Source: Rubrobacter tropicus (lineage in GTDB: Bacteria; Actinomycetota; Rubrobacteria; Rubrobacterales; Rubrobacteraceae). From it: a DNA stretch of 64,000 nucleotides. Every line of letters starts with the position of its first letter. Positions within the stretch are counted from its first letter, which is position 1. The stretch is taken from positions 3,968,001 to 4,032,000 of the forward strand of contig NZ_CP045119.1 in assembly GCF_011492945.1 (NCBI RefSeq), in the 5' to 3' direction. Of this stretch, positions 7,721 to 14,689 are shown piece after piece. The position numbers and the translations under genes were made by a program. The notes beneath the pieces are model-generated. The model made no database searches. It was not told the DNA's origin and saw only the letters and a program-made list of their open reading frames with translations.

Positions 7721-9012
7721 TTATCGCGAGGTCTGCGGCGCGGATACCTGACCCAACTCGTAAGCGTAACCGTCGAAGCGCTGTAGCAACTCGCAACGCT
7801 TCGAGCTAACCCCCTGGACGACACGACGTCCGCCGCTCTTGAGGTCAAAGTAACCCGAGCTTCTGACCACCGCTGTGCCCTCGTGCCTGCCGCGCCTGGT
7901 CCTGGACCGCACGAGGTCCCCCGACCGGAAACCCGACACCGACTTCCTCCGCGTCCTGTAGGCCCTCGGGAAGCCGGACGCGTCCGTGTCGGTGCGACGG
8001 TACTGTCCACGACCAACCGCACGTATCACGAGGGCCGAGAATCCTCGCGCCCCGCTCAACCTCGCGGGCGTCGACGTCCCGACGCACAGGGCGTCGTTGG
8101 CGTGGCTCTTTGGCATGTGCAGGCGTGATCGATTGTACTTCGTCATCCCGCCGGTCCCCGTCTCGACGGACAAACCCGTTGCCACAAGCGTTTGTAGTAT
8201 GGCCGAGCGCGTCGCGTTCATCGCCGCGGCGTGCGGGAAGGCGCGGCCAGCGAGACGTTGGACCTCGGAGTGGCCGAACTCTTCGGCCGTACGGTTGCCC
8301 TTGGCGAGGTTGCACGGGCGGCACGAGAGCGTGAGGTTGCCCACCCGGTCGGAGCCACCGCGGGATTTGGGCACCACGTGCTCCATCTCTAGCGCCACGT
8401 CCCGTGCCCCGCAGTAGGCGCACGTGCGTCCCCACTTTTCGAGCAGGTACTCACGCACCTCGTAGCCGAACAGCTCTCCCCTCTGGTACTCCGACCGGAG
8501 ATTTCCGGGTCCCGCAACTTTCGGGCGTCGAAGCGCGCCGTTTCGACGGAGAGGTATTTCACAGGCACTAGACGGCGGTAGCGTTCGATCCAGGCCTCGA
8601 CGTTGCGCACCCTAGCCGACAGCGAAGGCGGGAGCCATCCCTCCGGGCGAGCACGATTGTCGAAGCGCGGCGGACGGTAGCGCAGGTTGGCGCAGCGCCT
8701 TCGGCGCCGGTGGTTGCGGCGCTTCAGCAACGCCTTACTTATGCCCGGCTTGTGGTGCATCTCGGCCAGGTGCAAGACGGCAGCCTCGTCGCCCTTCTCA
8801 CGTAAGATGGCGACTCCAGTGACCCTACTGCCGGGGTCAAGTTTCAGCCGCACCGGCTGCACCGTTCCGCCCCTCCGGTGTTTGAGCCGAATTGTGAAAG
8901 GCACGCGCTTGTGAACGACCGCGCGACCCTCCCGCAGCAGGCGCCGCGCCCGGGCCGGGTGAGCGGGCATCAAGGGCGCACCGCAACTGTCCAAAACGAA
9001 AACCTTGAACAT
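7721..9012 (-). pseudogene. iscB: IscB RNA-guided nuclease, interrupted by one frameshift
   Basis: The 5' part (8490-9012) encodes the PLMP domain (VLDSCGAPLMPAHPARARRL), RuvC-I (LKLDPGSRVTGVAI), the Arg-rich bridge helix (LLKRRNHRRRRRCANLRYRP) and RuvC-II (YLSVETARFD). The 3' part (7721-8490) encodes the HNH domain (CAYCG ... EHVVPKSRGGSDRVGNLTL ... CRPCN), RuvC-III (SHANDALCVG) and the C-terminal domain. The halves join in different frames: near 8491-8500 one missing base would restore ISG-SEYQRGELFGYEV. All catalytic residues seem intact, so the lesion is either recent or a sequencing error. IscB is the ancestor of Cas9, carried by IS200/IS605-type elements; no TnpA is present here. Confidence 0.85.
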
Positions 9013-9337
9013 CGTGTGGAGTTACCTCCTACTTCTCCGCTTTCGCGGGTGACGCCCCCGGTCCGGCAAACCGGAGATCTCCCCTCGGGAATGTTGGACG
9101 CCGGCGGGCACCGGGCGTCCGGCGCCTGCACACGATCCGTTTCGCGCCTGCCCCTAAGGACTGTCTGCAACCGTGCGTTCCAGAGCGGCGGGCTGAGGAA
9201 GCACCCGCAGATGGGTCTTCTGCCCCACGTCCAACGTAGCCGGGTCCAAGCTTGCCAAGCTATCCGACTTACCCTGGTCAACCGGCTCCATAGGGGAAAG
9301 CCCCCGGAGCCGCGGTTTTATCCGCGGGGCGGTTGAC
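9013..9337 (-). ncRNA. candidate IscB omega-RNA in the iscB leader
   Basis: No good coding frame exists between the iscB start and 9337. On the minus strand the 5' end folds well: an outer stem pairs GTCAACCG (9277-9284) with CGGTTGAC (9330-9337) and encloses two hairpins, one with GGCTCC/GGAGCC arms (9284-9289/9305-9310) and one with CCGCGG arms around TTTTAT (9310-9327). IscB omega-RNAs lie upstream of and co-directional with iscB, so position and structure agree. The guide would be at the 5' end, around or beyond 9337. Confidence 0.6.
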
Positions 9338-9626
9338 TGTTCATGCTCGCCATCGTCGTGGCCTCCCTTCTCCCCGCGTCCGACCGGATCGACCATCCGC
9401 CGCCGAACGCGCCGTTTGCCGCGGCCCCCTCGCGGGACCTCCTTCGCCTTCAGGAGGAGGTCCCGTGGGGCCCCGCCGATCAACCGCCCCCAGTCCCAAC
9501 CACGCGAAGCTCTTCTACATGAATACTATGTTTGCCAGTAGGCAAACAAGGGGAATGGTGTCTTTCTCTTGGTCGGTCGGAAGACGGGGGCTCGCTGGTG
9601 GTAGCGAACCCCCGTTCCTCCGACGC
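9338..9626 (-). other. spacer with leader hairpin, truncated gene start and inverted repeats
   Basis: This region has no complete gene. A hairpin with arms CGGGACCTCCT (9433-9443) and AGGAGGTCCCG (9455-9465) is followed on the minus strand by an AAGGGAGG box and an ATG at about 9349 encoding MASMN before the IscB element begins. A perfect 8-bp inverted repeat (TGTTTGCC, AGTA, GGCAAACA) lies at 9529-9548. The layout suggests that the IscB element inserted just after the start of a gene. Confidence 0.45.
9584..9615 (-). terminator. terminator-like hairpin after the 513-aa gene
   Basis: Arms 9584-9595 and 9604-9615 pair over 12 positions with one mismatch (ACGGGGG core) and an 8-base loop, 11 bases past the stop of the minus-strand gene at 9627. 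No long U-tract follows. Confidence 0.5.
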
Positions 9627-11168
9627 TCAGGCGGTGAGTGTCTCGATCTCCTCTTGGGCGCCCTCGTCGGCGACATGGTCGAGGAAGGCCTCGCGGCCGG
9701 TCTCCTCGGGGAAGACGTCCTCGTGGCCGCTCGAAAGCAGGGCCTCTTCGTCCTCCTCGCCTTCGGGCTCGACGCCGTCGGCCTCGGTCCAGGGGCTCAC
9801 GATCCCGAACCTCTCGTCGCGGATCAGGCCGTTCAGGCCACGCCGGAACCTCACCTCGTCGAGGGGCTCGGTGGCGGCGATGAAGACCTCGGCGGACTTC
9901 CGGCTCCGCAGACGCCTCATCTTCCCGGCGTCGGCCAGCTCGCGGAGAGCTGCCAGGAGGGCCGCCTCGGGTAAAGCCGCTCTTGCGCCAGCGAGCTTCG
10001 CGTGCCGGGAGACGAACTCACGCTCGCGGATCGCGCCGCCCTCGCGCCTGAGGAGGTGCAGCAGCCTGTGGGTGGGGGACGGGAGCTGCCGGAGGTAGAC
10101 GGCGCGGGCGGTGTCGTAGGCCACCCGGCCACTCTTGCGCGCCCGCTCCGTGCGGTGCTCGAGTTCCGCATCTTCCGTCCAATGAGGCTCACGCGACGCG
10201 GTCCACGAGTCGTCGATTTCGCGGGCGGGCCTCACCACAAGTTTCTCTCCGCGACGGCGGCGTGCGATGAACTCGGCGCGCAGGCGCTTGCGGTTCGCCT
10301 CGATCCTCCGGCGCTCGGCCTTCGTCTCGGCGACGGCGAGCGACCCTCCGTCGCGGGACGCGCGGAAACGTTCGGCGGCGGCTTCGAGCTCCCTCTCGGG
10401 GGAAACCTTCCCGGTCTTCACGGTCAGGCCCCAGCCCTCCTCTTCGGAGTAGTGGGAGCCGGCATCCCCGGAGTCGAGGAGGACGCCGAAGACCCGCCGG
10501 GAGGCGAGGGGACGTTCGGCGGAGCGCGGAAGCGTCTCCACCGCCCGCCTCTTGTCGCCTGCGGTGGAGCCGGCCATCGCCAGGACCACGCCGCCGGCTT
10601 CGCCCGCGAAGAGGTGGGCGATGCCCGCCTCGGAGAGCCTCGCCACCCGGGCGAGCATCTCGGGGGCGAGGTCGCTGACTCGTCGGGCGGCCGGGACCGC
10701 CCAACCCGAGGACTTGACGGCCTCGGCCAGGAAACCGTCGCGGGCGTCGTTCGAGGAGTAATCGGAGACGGGCGGATTCTCGTCTGGGCCGGCAATCGGT
10801 GTCCTGGCCCTCGCGCCGCGGAGCGCGTGCGCGGCGGCCGTCCTGGGCGAGAAGTGGGCGTCGAATGTAGCGTCGGCAGTGTTCTCGCTGCCGACCGCGA
10901 AGGAGACGAGACCTTCCCAGTCCACGGCGACGCCGGCCGAGAGCCGGCAGTTGCGGACCGCCGGGACCCACAGGGCGTCGCCCGATTCGAGAGCGACGCC
11001 CGCCAGCGCATCAAGGCGCTCGGGGACGGGCAGGCGGGTGATGAGCCCCTCCAGTTCCTCCAGGGTTTCTACGGCGTTCGCGAGGTCTTCCTCACTCGGG
11101 GCCTCGATCTTCGTCGGCTCGAGCCCCTCGATCAGGGCGCGCACCGACCTTGCGGTATACTCGGCCAT
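9627..11168 (-). CDS. large element protein of unknown function, 513 aa
   Basis: The ATG at 11168 has an AAAGGAG box; the frame is open further upstream but lacks family-like sequence. The protein begins with a helical stretch (SVRALIEGLEPTK). About residues 30-230 are mixed alpha/beta, including VAVDWEGLVSFAV and AHLFAGEAGGVVLAMAGST. About 260-350 are charged and helical (KAERRRIEANRKRLRAEFIA). The C-terminal third resembles a winged-helix-like region (LLHLLRREGGAIREREF), and the tail is very acidic. No catalytic motif is visible. It is a monocistronic unit between two hairpins. The HTH-like part and the basic helices would suit a DNA-binding plasmid protein, but this is only an inference. 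Confidence 0.7.
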   Translation of the reverse strand: MAEYTARSVRALIEGLEPTKIEAPSEEDLANAVETLEELEGLITRLPVPERLDALAGVALESGDALWVPAVRNCRLSAGVAVDWEGLVSFAVGSENTADATFDAHFSPRTAAAHALRGARARTPIAGPDENPPVSDYSSNDARDGFLAEAVKSSGWAVPAARRVSDLAPEMLARVARLSEAGIAHLFAGEAGGVVLAMAGSTAGDKRRAVETLPRSAERPLASRRVFGVLLDSGDAGSHYSEEEGWGLTVKTGKVSPERELEAAAERFRASRDGGSLAVAETKAERRRIEANRKRLRAEFIARRRRGEKLVVRPAREIDDSWTASREPHWTEDAELEHRTERARKSGRVAYDTARAVYLRQLPSPTHRLLHLLRREGGAIREREFVSRHAKLAGARAALPEAALLAALRELADAGKMRRLRSRKSAEVFIAATEPLDEVRFRRGLNGLIRDERFGIVSPWTEADGVEPEGEEDEEALLSSGHEDVFPEETGREAFLDHVADEGAQEEIETLTA

Positions 11169-11251
11169 GTTGCTCTCCTTTCTTGGGAGACGAAGGCCGG
11201 GAGGGTTCAGCTCCCGGCCTTCAGCCTTTCTTCTTGCGGAGGCCCTTTGGC

Positions 11252-11285
11252 GGGGTCCTCCTTCTCCTCGTTGGAGGAGGTCCCC
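11252..11285 (-). promoter_or_regulatory. leader hairpin upstream of the 513-aa gene
   Basis: Arms GGGGTCCTCC (11252-11261) and GGAGGTCCCC (11276-11285) pair with one central T-T mismatch; the loop has 14 bases. It is located between the stop at 11521 and the start at 11168 and resembles the hairpins at 1406, 4919 and 9433. Confidence 0.45.
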
Positions 11286-11520
11286 GGCCGCACCGGTCGG
11301 GGGTCCTCGTTCTCGAATCACCGTCTCACCGTTTCCTCCTTCCTATCTCGAACCTTCCGTATCTTTGCGGGGACCGGGTCTCCCCCAACCGAAAAGACCC
11401 GCCGCCCCTTCCGGGACGACGGGTCCGTACTCGACTCGCTCTTTCGTGATGGGCTCTAGCCGGCGTCCTCCCGCCAGGCCGGCGGGCGGGCGGTAGAGCG
11501 TTCGGTTTCTCGTCCGTGGC

Positions 11521-11904
11521 TCAGCCGGCCAGGCGCACGCCTCCGATGAGTTTGGGTGTGCTCCTGGGGTCCCGTTCCCCTTCGGGGACTTGCTCCGAAA
11601 AACTCAGGTTCGCCTCCGCGTCCTGCCCGCGGGCGAGGTGCTCCACGATGCCGACCTCGTCCTTGTAACGTGCCCGGGCGACCAGGCGGTCCACGGTGTG
11701 GCCGGTGCGGACGCTGAACGGCGTCACGGCGAGCAGCACCTCCTGGTTGTGGGGGGCTTCCGGGTTCTCGCGGAGCGCCAGGATCTCGCCCCTGAGGGCG
11801 TTCGGGCCGTCCGGGCCATCGAAATCCCAGGGCTCGCCCACGGAGATGCTCACCGACCGTCCCACGAGTAGCCTCCCCACCTCCTCCTCACTCAAGGTAA
11901 TCAA
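11521..11904 (-). CDS. hypothetical protein, 127 aa
   Basis: It starts at a TTG (11904) preceded by GGAGGTGG and overlaps the end of the upstream gene by 17 bases, so the pair is translationally coupled. The sequence is mixed, beginning ITLSEEEVGRLLVGRSVSIS, with beta-like strands (EVLLAVTPFSVRTGHTV) and no recognised family. Function unknown. Confidence 0.6.
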   Translation of the reverse strand: MITLSEEEVGRLLVGRSVSISVGEPWDFDGPDGPNALRGEILALRENPEAPHNQEVLLAVTPFSVRTGHTVDRLVARARYKDEVGIVEHLARGQDAEANLSFSEQVPEGERDPRSTPKLIGGVRLAG

Positions 11905-12232
11905 CCGAAACCACCTCCGCTTCGACGCTCTCTTCGCTCACGTACTCCGTGCCCCCGCCGGGCTCGTCCTCGTCGGGCTCGACGCGCGTGCCCGCGAGCA
12001 GCAACCCGGGCTCGCTCGTAATTCTAAACTCCAGCCTCGCCTCGGGCAGGTACTCGAGGGCGAGGCGACTCTTGGCCTCGGTCGGGCTCCCGTACAGGTC
12101 GGTGGTCCAGTACGTCCTGCCCGGCCTGCCGCCCCGCAGCTTCCCCGTCCTCACGACTGCCTCGACCTCCGCCCGGCTCATGTACCGGTAGAACACGCGG
12201 CCGGCGACCGGAGAGCTCCGCTCCTCGCTCAC
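11888..12232 (-). CDS. hypothetical protein, 114 aa, weakly ADP-ribosyltransferase-like
   Basis: The GTG at 12232 has a GGGAGGT box. The stretch FYRYMSRAEVEAVVRTGKLR, followed by TYWTTDLYGSPTEA, loosely recalls the N-terminal motif of HYD1-type ADP-ribosyltransferase folds (xYRYxS..E...I..sG.L ... ywT). The resemblance is short, and the catalytic Glu cannot be assigned. It is coupled to the 11521 gene downstream; if it is a toxin-like enzyme, that gene would be a natural partner. This is a low-certainty inference. Confidence 0.55.
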   Translation of the reverse strand: MSEERSSPVAGRVFYRYMSRAEVEAVVRTGKLRGGRPGRTYWTTDLYGSPTEAKSRLALEYLPEARLEFRITSEPGLLLAGTRVEPDEDEPGGGTEYVSEESVEAEVVSVDYLE

Positions 12233-12456
12233 GCCCTTACACCTCCCTCCCTTTTCTCCTTGTGATCTACGCACCCCAACGGCTACAACGGCGACGGACA
12301 GACTCTATGGGGAACGGCCTTTCGGAAGTACCGCACAGGACGTCCATTCTGAAGATTCCCTCTTACCGTTCAGCTTCGTGGCCTCGATGCAGCGGTACCC
12401 GAAGAGGCCCGCGTTCCGGAATCCCGTTGGGTGAGGAAGCGGATCCCTCGCTCCCC

Positions 12457-12529
12457 GAGGTTCTTTTGGCGAGAACCCCGAAAACCCGAACACCCCGGAA
12501 GTCTTTGTGGCGAAGACCCGGAAAACCAG
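12457..12529. repeat. tandem pair of similar hairpins with a shared loop
   Basis: Copy 1 has stem GGTTCT/AGAACC (12459-12464/12472-12477) with loop TTTGGCG, followed by CCCGAAAACC. Copy 2 has stem GTCTT/AAGAC (12501-12505/12513-12517) with loop TGTGGCG, followed by CCGGAAAACC. The stems differ but stay paired, while loop and flank are conserved. Confidence 0.55.
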
Positions 12530-12820
12530 CGACAAGTACGATTGCCGCGGAGCCTACACCCCTGCGGAGGACGCGTAAAGGGCAGTTCGGGAGAGCTTCG
12601 ACCGCGGCTTCAAAGGAAGGGAGGGATCCGGGTTTGTAGGGATCGGAGGATAAGTGAAAGGGAGTTTGTCGGGAGCATTGAGGGCTATTTGTCCTCGCAC
12701 CCTCCGTGAAACCTTGTAGGTCGCAGTGCCGCATATACAAAGGGATTCGGTCCCAAAACCACGCCGGACCAGAGCGTGGCAGCCGTGTGGCGGCCAGCCT
12801 TCGGAGGGGTGCGACCCGGG

Positions 12821-12870
12821 CGCAACGCGGTTGCTACGCCGTTGCAACGGCCCGAAAGTATCGCAACCGG
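12821..12870. repeat. cluster of GCAAC/GTTGC motifs
   Basis: Within 50 bases there are CGCAACGCGGTTGC (an inverted repeat), GTTGCAAC (a palindrome) and TCGCAACCGG. This may be an operator, an iteron array or a recombination site; the sequence alone does not decide. Confidence 0.35.
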
Positions 12871-12984
12871 GTGGCGGCCGGTGAAAGGTAGAGAGGCTCG
12901 AACGTGTTGCGCCCGGAGCAGATCGGGGTCGAAATTGGCCCTATTCTCTCGCGTGTTGATCCTTGCGAACGACACGCCGAGCCC

Positions 12985-13707
12985 TTAGACGAGCAGTTTG
13001 CCACCGTCGATGTGTAGCACCGTGCCGGTGACGAAGCCGTTGCCCATAAGGAACATAGCCCCATCAGCAATGTCCTCTGGCGTGCCTATCCTCCCGACCG
13101 GCAAGCGAGCGGTCAGCTCCCTCACCGCCTCATCTCGTTCATCGCCATAGTAGGCGTCCAGGAGCGGGGTGTCCACGAACCCGGCGCAGATGGTGTTCAC
13201 CCGGATCGGCGCGAGCTCCAGGGCGAGCGCGCGGGCGAATGCCTCTATCGCGCCGCCCGAAGCCGCCACCATCGCCGCACCGGGATAGGGGCGATGGGAG
13301 GACGTGCCCGACATGAACGTTATCGAGCCTCCGTGCATCGCGGGCGCGGCGTGCTTTGCCGCGAAGAACCCTCCCCACACACGGATGTCCAGCGTCGGAC
13401 GCACGTCGGTCTCTTCGGCTTCGACCACTCCTACGGCCGCCGTCTCCGCGGCGGCGACCAGCAGGTGGTCCACTCGCTCCACCCGCCCGAAGAGATCGCG
13501 CACGGAAGCTTCGTCGGTAACGTCCGCAACGAGTGTCCGAACGTCGGCACCGATCTGCGCCTTCGCGCGCCCCAGCTTCTCCGGTGAACGACCGGCGATC
13601 ACAACCGAGGCGCCGGCGTCACGCGCCGCTTCCGCGCAGGCCAGCCCGATGCCCGAGCTGCCACCGATGACCATCACCATCGACCCGTCGAGCTTGCGTT
13701 CACCCAT
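12985..13707 (-). CDS. short-chain dehydrogenase/reductase with atypical active site
   Basis: 240 residues, the usual SDR length. The Rossmann glycine motif GGSSGIG is at about residues 15-21, a DVTDEASV segment at about 62-69 fits the adenine-contacting Asp, and RVNTICAGFVDTPL follows the active-site helix, as in the family. The catalytic YxxxK seems lost: where YxASK is expected the protein has MVAASGGA. It may therefore be a non-catalytic or unusual SDR. It is not an obvious plasmid-function gene and may be metabolic cargo. About 200 bases of apparently non-coding sequence separate it from 13906. Confidence 0.85.
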   Translation of the reverse strand: MGERKLDGSMVMVIGGSSGIGLACAEAARDAGASVVIAGRSPEKLGRAKAQIGADVRTLVADVTDEASVRDLFGRVERVDHLLVAAAETAAVGVVEAEETDVRPTLDIRVWGGFFAAKHAAPAMHGGSITFMSGTSSHRPYPGAAMVAASGGAIEAFARALALELAPIRVNTICAGFVDTPLLDAYYGDERDEAVRELTARLPVGRIGTPEDIADGAMFLMGNGFVTGTVLHIDGGKLLV

Positions 13708-13905
13708 GCCGGTAGCCTACACGCATATCTTCCCGCTGTGACGGTCACCGGGACTGTAACCAGCGCCCAAAACCTGCTTCGGACTCGGCAGCAGGTTCGG
13801 GCTAGGGACCGCGTACGTGGTCGCCGCGACTCTAATCCTGCCGAACTTGTCCACTCCTCCTAGGGAGCACGGACGAAGCGAGGACACGCATTGAGCGCTG
13901 GGGCC

Positions 13906-14679
13906 TCAGGGGGAAAGGCGCAGGGCGGCGTTGTAGAGGTAGTCGGCGATGCCAGTGACGTCCCGACCGACGACCTCGATACCGTGCTGCTCTCCGGCGC
14001 GCCTGGCCGCGTCGATCATAGGCGAGTCACCATGGTCGAAGACGAAGAGGATCTCGGCCGGCTTGCGCAGGCGTAGCTCGACGAAGCGCTTGTGGTCCTC
14101 GACCTTCTCGTAGATCTTCGCCGGCCCGACCTTCGACTCGGCGGTCTGGCGTTCGATGATGAAGACTTGATCGCAGAGGAGCACGTGGGCGTCCGGCTTG
14201 TGCTGGTAGGGCACGTTCTCGTACTCGCCGGTGTAGAGCACCCGCTTCTCATGACGCCACTCCCAGGCCGGGTAGGGACCGAGCTCGTCGTCGAGGCGGT
14301 GCTTGACGGCGGCGTAGATCTCGGCGGCCCTGACGTAGTGGCGGGCCTGCCTGGGCAGGAGCGGCTTGGGCACGTAGGCCTCATCCAGCTCCAGGGTCTC
14401 CGTGACGGAGTCGAAGCCGGACTTGGTGAGGTGCCACACGCCCTGGGCGGAGACGCGCTCGTCCCAGCTCGTCGGCTCGACGACGTACATGGTCCGGTTC
14501 GTCACGTAGCCCTTCTTGAGGAGCTGCGCCAGGCGAGACCGGGCCTTGCTGGCGCTTGGGAAGAACAGGCGGGTGAGCTGCGGGGTGGACATGTAGCGGC
14601 AGAAGAAGAGCGCCAGGAATACCTCCTTGTCCCGCTCCGTGATTGTCCCCTCGCGTCCGACCTTCAGCGCCATAGACAA
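13906..14679 (-). CDS. replication-relaxation family protein
   Basis: 257 residues. The N-terminal winged helix (ITERDKEVFLALFFCRYMST, QLTRLFFPS, RSRLAQLLKKGYV) and the C-terminal domain with ELGPYPAWEWRHEKR, PDAHVLL and FIIERQTAESK match the replication-relaxation family of actinobacterial and Gram-positive mobile elements. The central domain resembles a restriction-endonuclease fold, with D and ExQ in PD-(D/E)xK-like positions (my reading). It lies at the downstream end of the transfer block, ten bases after the primase-like gene. As no standard relaxase is present, it is the best candidate for DNA processing at oriT or the origin. Confidence 0.75.
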   Translation of the reverse strand: MSMALKVGREGTITERDKEVFLALFFCRYMSTPQLTRLFFPSASKARSRLAQLLKKGYVTNRTMYVVEPTSWDERVSAQGVWHLTKSGFDSVTETLELDEAYVPKPLLPRQARHYVRAAEIYAAVKHRLDDELGPYPAWEWRHEKRVLYTGEYENVPYQHKPDAHVLLCDQVFIIERQTAESKVGPAKIYEKVEDHKRFVELRLRKPAEILFVFDHGDSPMIDAARRAGEQHGIEVVGRDVTGIADYLYNAALRLSP

Positions 14680-14689
14680 ACCGTCCCTT

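Larger units (their letters stand above)
12275..12984. other. about 710-bp non-coding region with structured repeats
   Basis: No reading frame here has convincing coding character. The region holds a tandem pair of hairpins (12457-12529), a cluster of GTTGC/GCAAC inverted motifs (12821-12870), and AT-richer patches with possible promoters between. It separates the leftward gene pair (start 12232) from the 3' end of the SDR gene. It is a candidate regulatory or replication region. Confidence 0.5.

Noticed and set aside
10002-11459. Plus-strand frame of 485 codons
   Set aside because: Antisense to the 513-residue gene, with low-complexity Gly/Arg-rich translation and no start signals.
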